This document shows, in pieces, positions 62,276 through 64,000 of a stretch of 64,000 nucleotides of DNA. The position numbers were made by a program, and so were the translations under genes. This DNA comes from Euphrasia confusa (taxonomy: Eukaryota > Streptophyta > Magnoliopsida > Lamiales > Orobanchaceae): the NCBI GenBank assembly GCA_954870475.1, contig CATPAB010000274.1, positions 1 to 64,000 on the forward strand, written 5' to 3'. Each line of letters begins with the position of its first letter. Within the stretch, counting starts at the first letter, position 1. Below the pieces are notes generated by a model. The model was not told where the DNA came from. It saw nothing but the letters and a program-made list of their open reading frames with translations, and made no database searches.

Positions 62276-64000
62276 GTGGTTCCGAATAGCCATTTTGACA
62301 CCATTACTACTATTATATTTTATCATATTGGGCGCATGAAGTTTTATCAAGAACTTTTACGATTTTTAACTCATTACTCTAAGCGGACGAAATCGTCCGC
62401 CTTTTCGAAATCAATATTTATGGTTCCGAATAGCCATTTTGACATCATTACTACTATAAACATTGAATCATATTGGTTACATGGAGTTTTATCAAGAACT
62501 TTTACGATTTTTAACTCATTACTCTAAGCGGACGAAATCGTCCGCCTTTTCGAAATCAATATTTGTGGTTCCGAATAGCCATTTTGACACCATTACTACT
62601 ATAAACATTGAATCATATTGGTTGCATGGAGTTTTATCAAGAACTTTTACGATTTTTAACTCATTACTCTAAGCGGACGAAATAGTCCACCTTTTCTAAA
62701 TCAATATTTGTGGTTCCGAATAGCCATTTTGACACCATTACTACTATGAAAATTGAATAATATTGGGCGCATGAAGTTTTATCAAGAACTTTTACGAATT
62801 TTAACTCATTACTCTAAGCGGACGAAATCGTCCGCCTTTTCGAAATCAATATTTGTGGTTCCGAATAGCCATTTTGACACCATTACTACTGTAAACATTG
62901 AATCATATTGGGCGCATGAAGTTTTATCAAGAACTTTTACGATTTTTAACTCATTACTCTAAGCGGACGAAATCGTCCGCCTTTTCGAAATCAATATTTG
63001 TGGTTCCGAATAGCCATTTTGACACCATTACTACTATAAACATTGAATCATATTGGTTGCATGGAGTTTTATCAAGAACTTTTACGATTTTTAACTCATT
63101 ACTCTAAGCGGACGAAATAGTCCGCCTTTTCGAAATCAATATTTGTGGTTCCGAATAGCCATTTTGACACCATTACTACTATAAACATTGAATCATATTG
63201 GGCGCATGAAGTTTTATCAAGAACTTTTACGAATTTTAACTCATTACTCTAAGCGGACGAAATAGTCCGTCTTTTCGAAATCAATATTTGTGGTTCCGAA
63301 TAGCCATTTTGACACCATTACTACTATTATATTTTATCATATTGGGCGCATGAAGTTTTATCAAGAACTTTTACGATTTTTAACTCATTACTCTAAGCGG
63401 ACGAAATCGTCCGCCTTTTCGAAATCAATATTTATGGTTCCGAATAGCCATTTTGACATCATTACTACTATAAACATTGAATCATATTGGTTACATGGAG
63501 TTTTATCAAGAACTTTTACGATTTTTAACTCATTACTCTAAGCGGACGAAATCGTCCGCCTTTTCGAAATCAATATTTGTGGTTCCGAATAGCCATTTTG
63601 ACACCATTACTACTATAAACATTGAATCATATTGGTTGCATGGAGTTTTATCAAGAACTTTTACGATTTTTAACTCATTACTCTAAGCGGACGAAATAGT
63701 CCACCTTTTCTAAATCAATATTTGTGGTTCCGAATAGCCATTTTGACACCATTACTACTATAAAAATTGAATAATATATTGGGCACATGAAGTTTTATCA
63801 AGAACTTTTACGAATTTTAACTCATTACTCTAAGCGGACGAAATCGTCCGCCTTTTCGAAATCAATATTTGTGGTTCCGAATAGCCATTTTGACACTATT
63901 ACTACTATAAATATTGAATCATATTGGTTGCATGGAGTTTTATCAAGAACTTTTACGATTTTTAACTCATTACTCTAAGCGGACGAAATCGTGCGCCTTT

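Larger units (their letters stand above)
37550..64000. repeat. Uninterrupted 145-bp satellite array with higher-order repeats
   Basis: About 182 monomers with no insertion. The variants recur in ordered series. A marker monomer (ACTACTATTATATTTAATC or ...TTTTATC) begins units at 43286, 44880, 46618, 48356, 50529, 52412, 53861, 55457, 57488, 59084, 60680, 62276 and 63290. Intervals are 1594, 1738, 1738, 2173, 1883, 1449, 1596, 2031, 1596, 1596, 1596 and 1014 bp, i.e. 11, 12, 12, 15, 13, 10, 11, 14, 11, 11, 11 and 7 monomers. The array runs off the window edge. Confidence 0.97.

Noticed and set aside
50..63978. Many short plus-strand reading frames of about 63-117 codons in the satellite, all encoding near-identical peptides
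   Set aside because: They recur with the 145-bp monomer, which is not a multiple of three, and start and stop at fixed monomer motifs. They are a by-product of the repeat and have no independent coding signal.
37550..64000. CRISPR-like regular repeats
   Set aside because: The entire 145-bp unit is repeated, with no unique spacers between repeats and no cas genes. This is a eukaryotic satellite.

Overview
The window is a plant-type satellite array, most likely centromeric or pericentromeric, interrupted by retrotransposons. About 40 kb of the 64 kb is one tandem repeat with a 145-bp monomer (roughly 275 copies). No host protein-coding gene, rRNA or tRNA gene is visible. I assign it to a flowering plant from the Ty1/copia element with a long leader, the Ty3/gypsy-derived elements primed by initiator-Met tRNA, and the AT-rich satellite. 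I cannot name the species.

Layout. 1-1413 satellite. 1414-11302 a decayed Ty1/copia element on the minus strand (element A) with an unusual three-LTR structure. 11303-12938 satellite. 12939-15850 an AT-rich non-satellite segment (E1). 15851-21457 satellite, including an exact-looking 8-monomer higher-order repeat. 21458-24392 a non-autonomous gypsy-derived element on the minus strand (B). 24393-24579 satellite. 24580-27452 a second copy of the AT-rich segment (E2). 27453-27636 satellite. 27637-30376 a related gypsy-derived element on the plus strand (C), with LTRs that look identical. 30377-34892 satellite. 34893-37549 a third related element on the minus strand (D). 37550-64000 uninterrupted satellite in higher-order repeats of 7 to 15 monomers, dominated on the right by an 11-monomer, 1596-bp unit.

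Elements B, C and D form one family. Each is 2.7-2.9 kb with 0.7-0.8 kb LTRs, a 5-bp target duplication, an initiator-Met primer site, a polypurine tract and one intact reading frame. The frame joins a coiled-coil/Arg-Glu-rich front and an acidic middle to a short piece resembling the linker just before gypsy reverse transcriptase, then a tail that runs into the 3' LTR. Reverse transcriptase, RNase H and integrase are absent, so they must move with enzymes supplied in trans. A reading frame that runs into the 3' LTR, in a satellite array, recalls centromeric chromoviruses (CRM) and their non-autonomous derivatives; that link is inference.

The LTRs of this family carry clustered 12-bp palindromes (TGTCGGCCGACA), each holding a DRE/CRT core on both strands. 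Element B has its primer-binding site copied twice into its LTR. Paralogous empty sites elsewhere in the window match the insertion sites of all four elements, so local duplications and insertions can be partly ordered. By eye, LTR pairs differ at 0 (C), about 4 of 1907 (A), 2 of 712 (D) and about 5 of 818 (B) positions, so all insertions are young.
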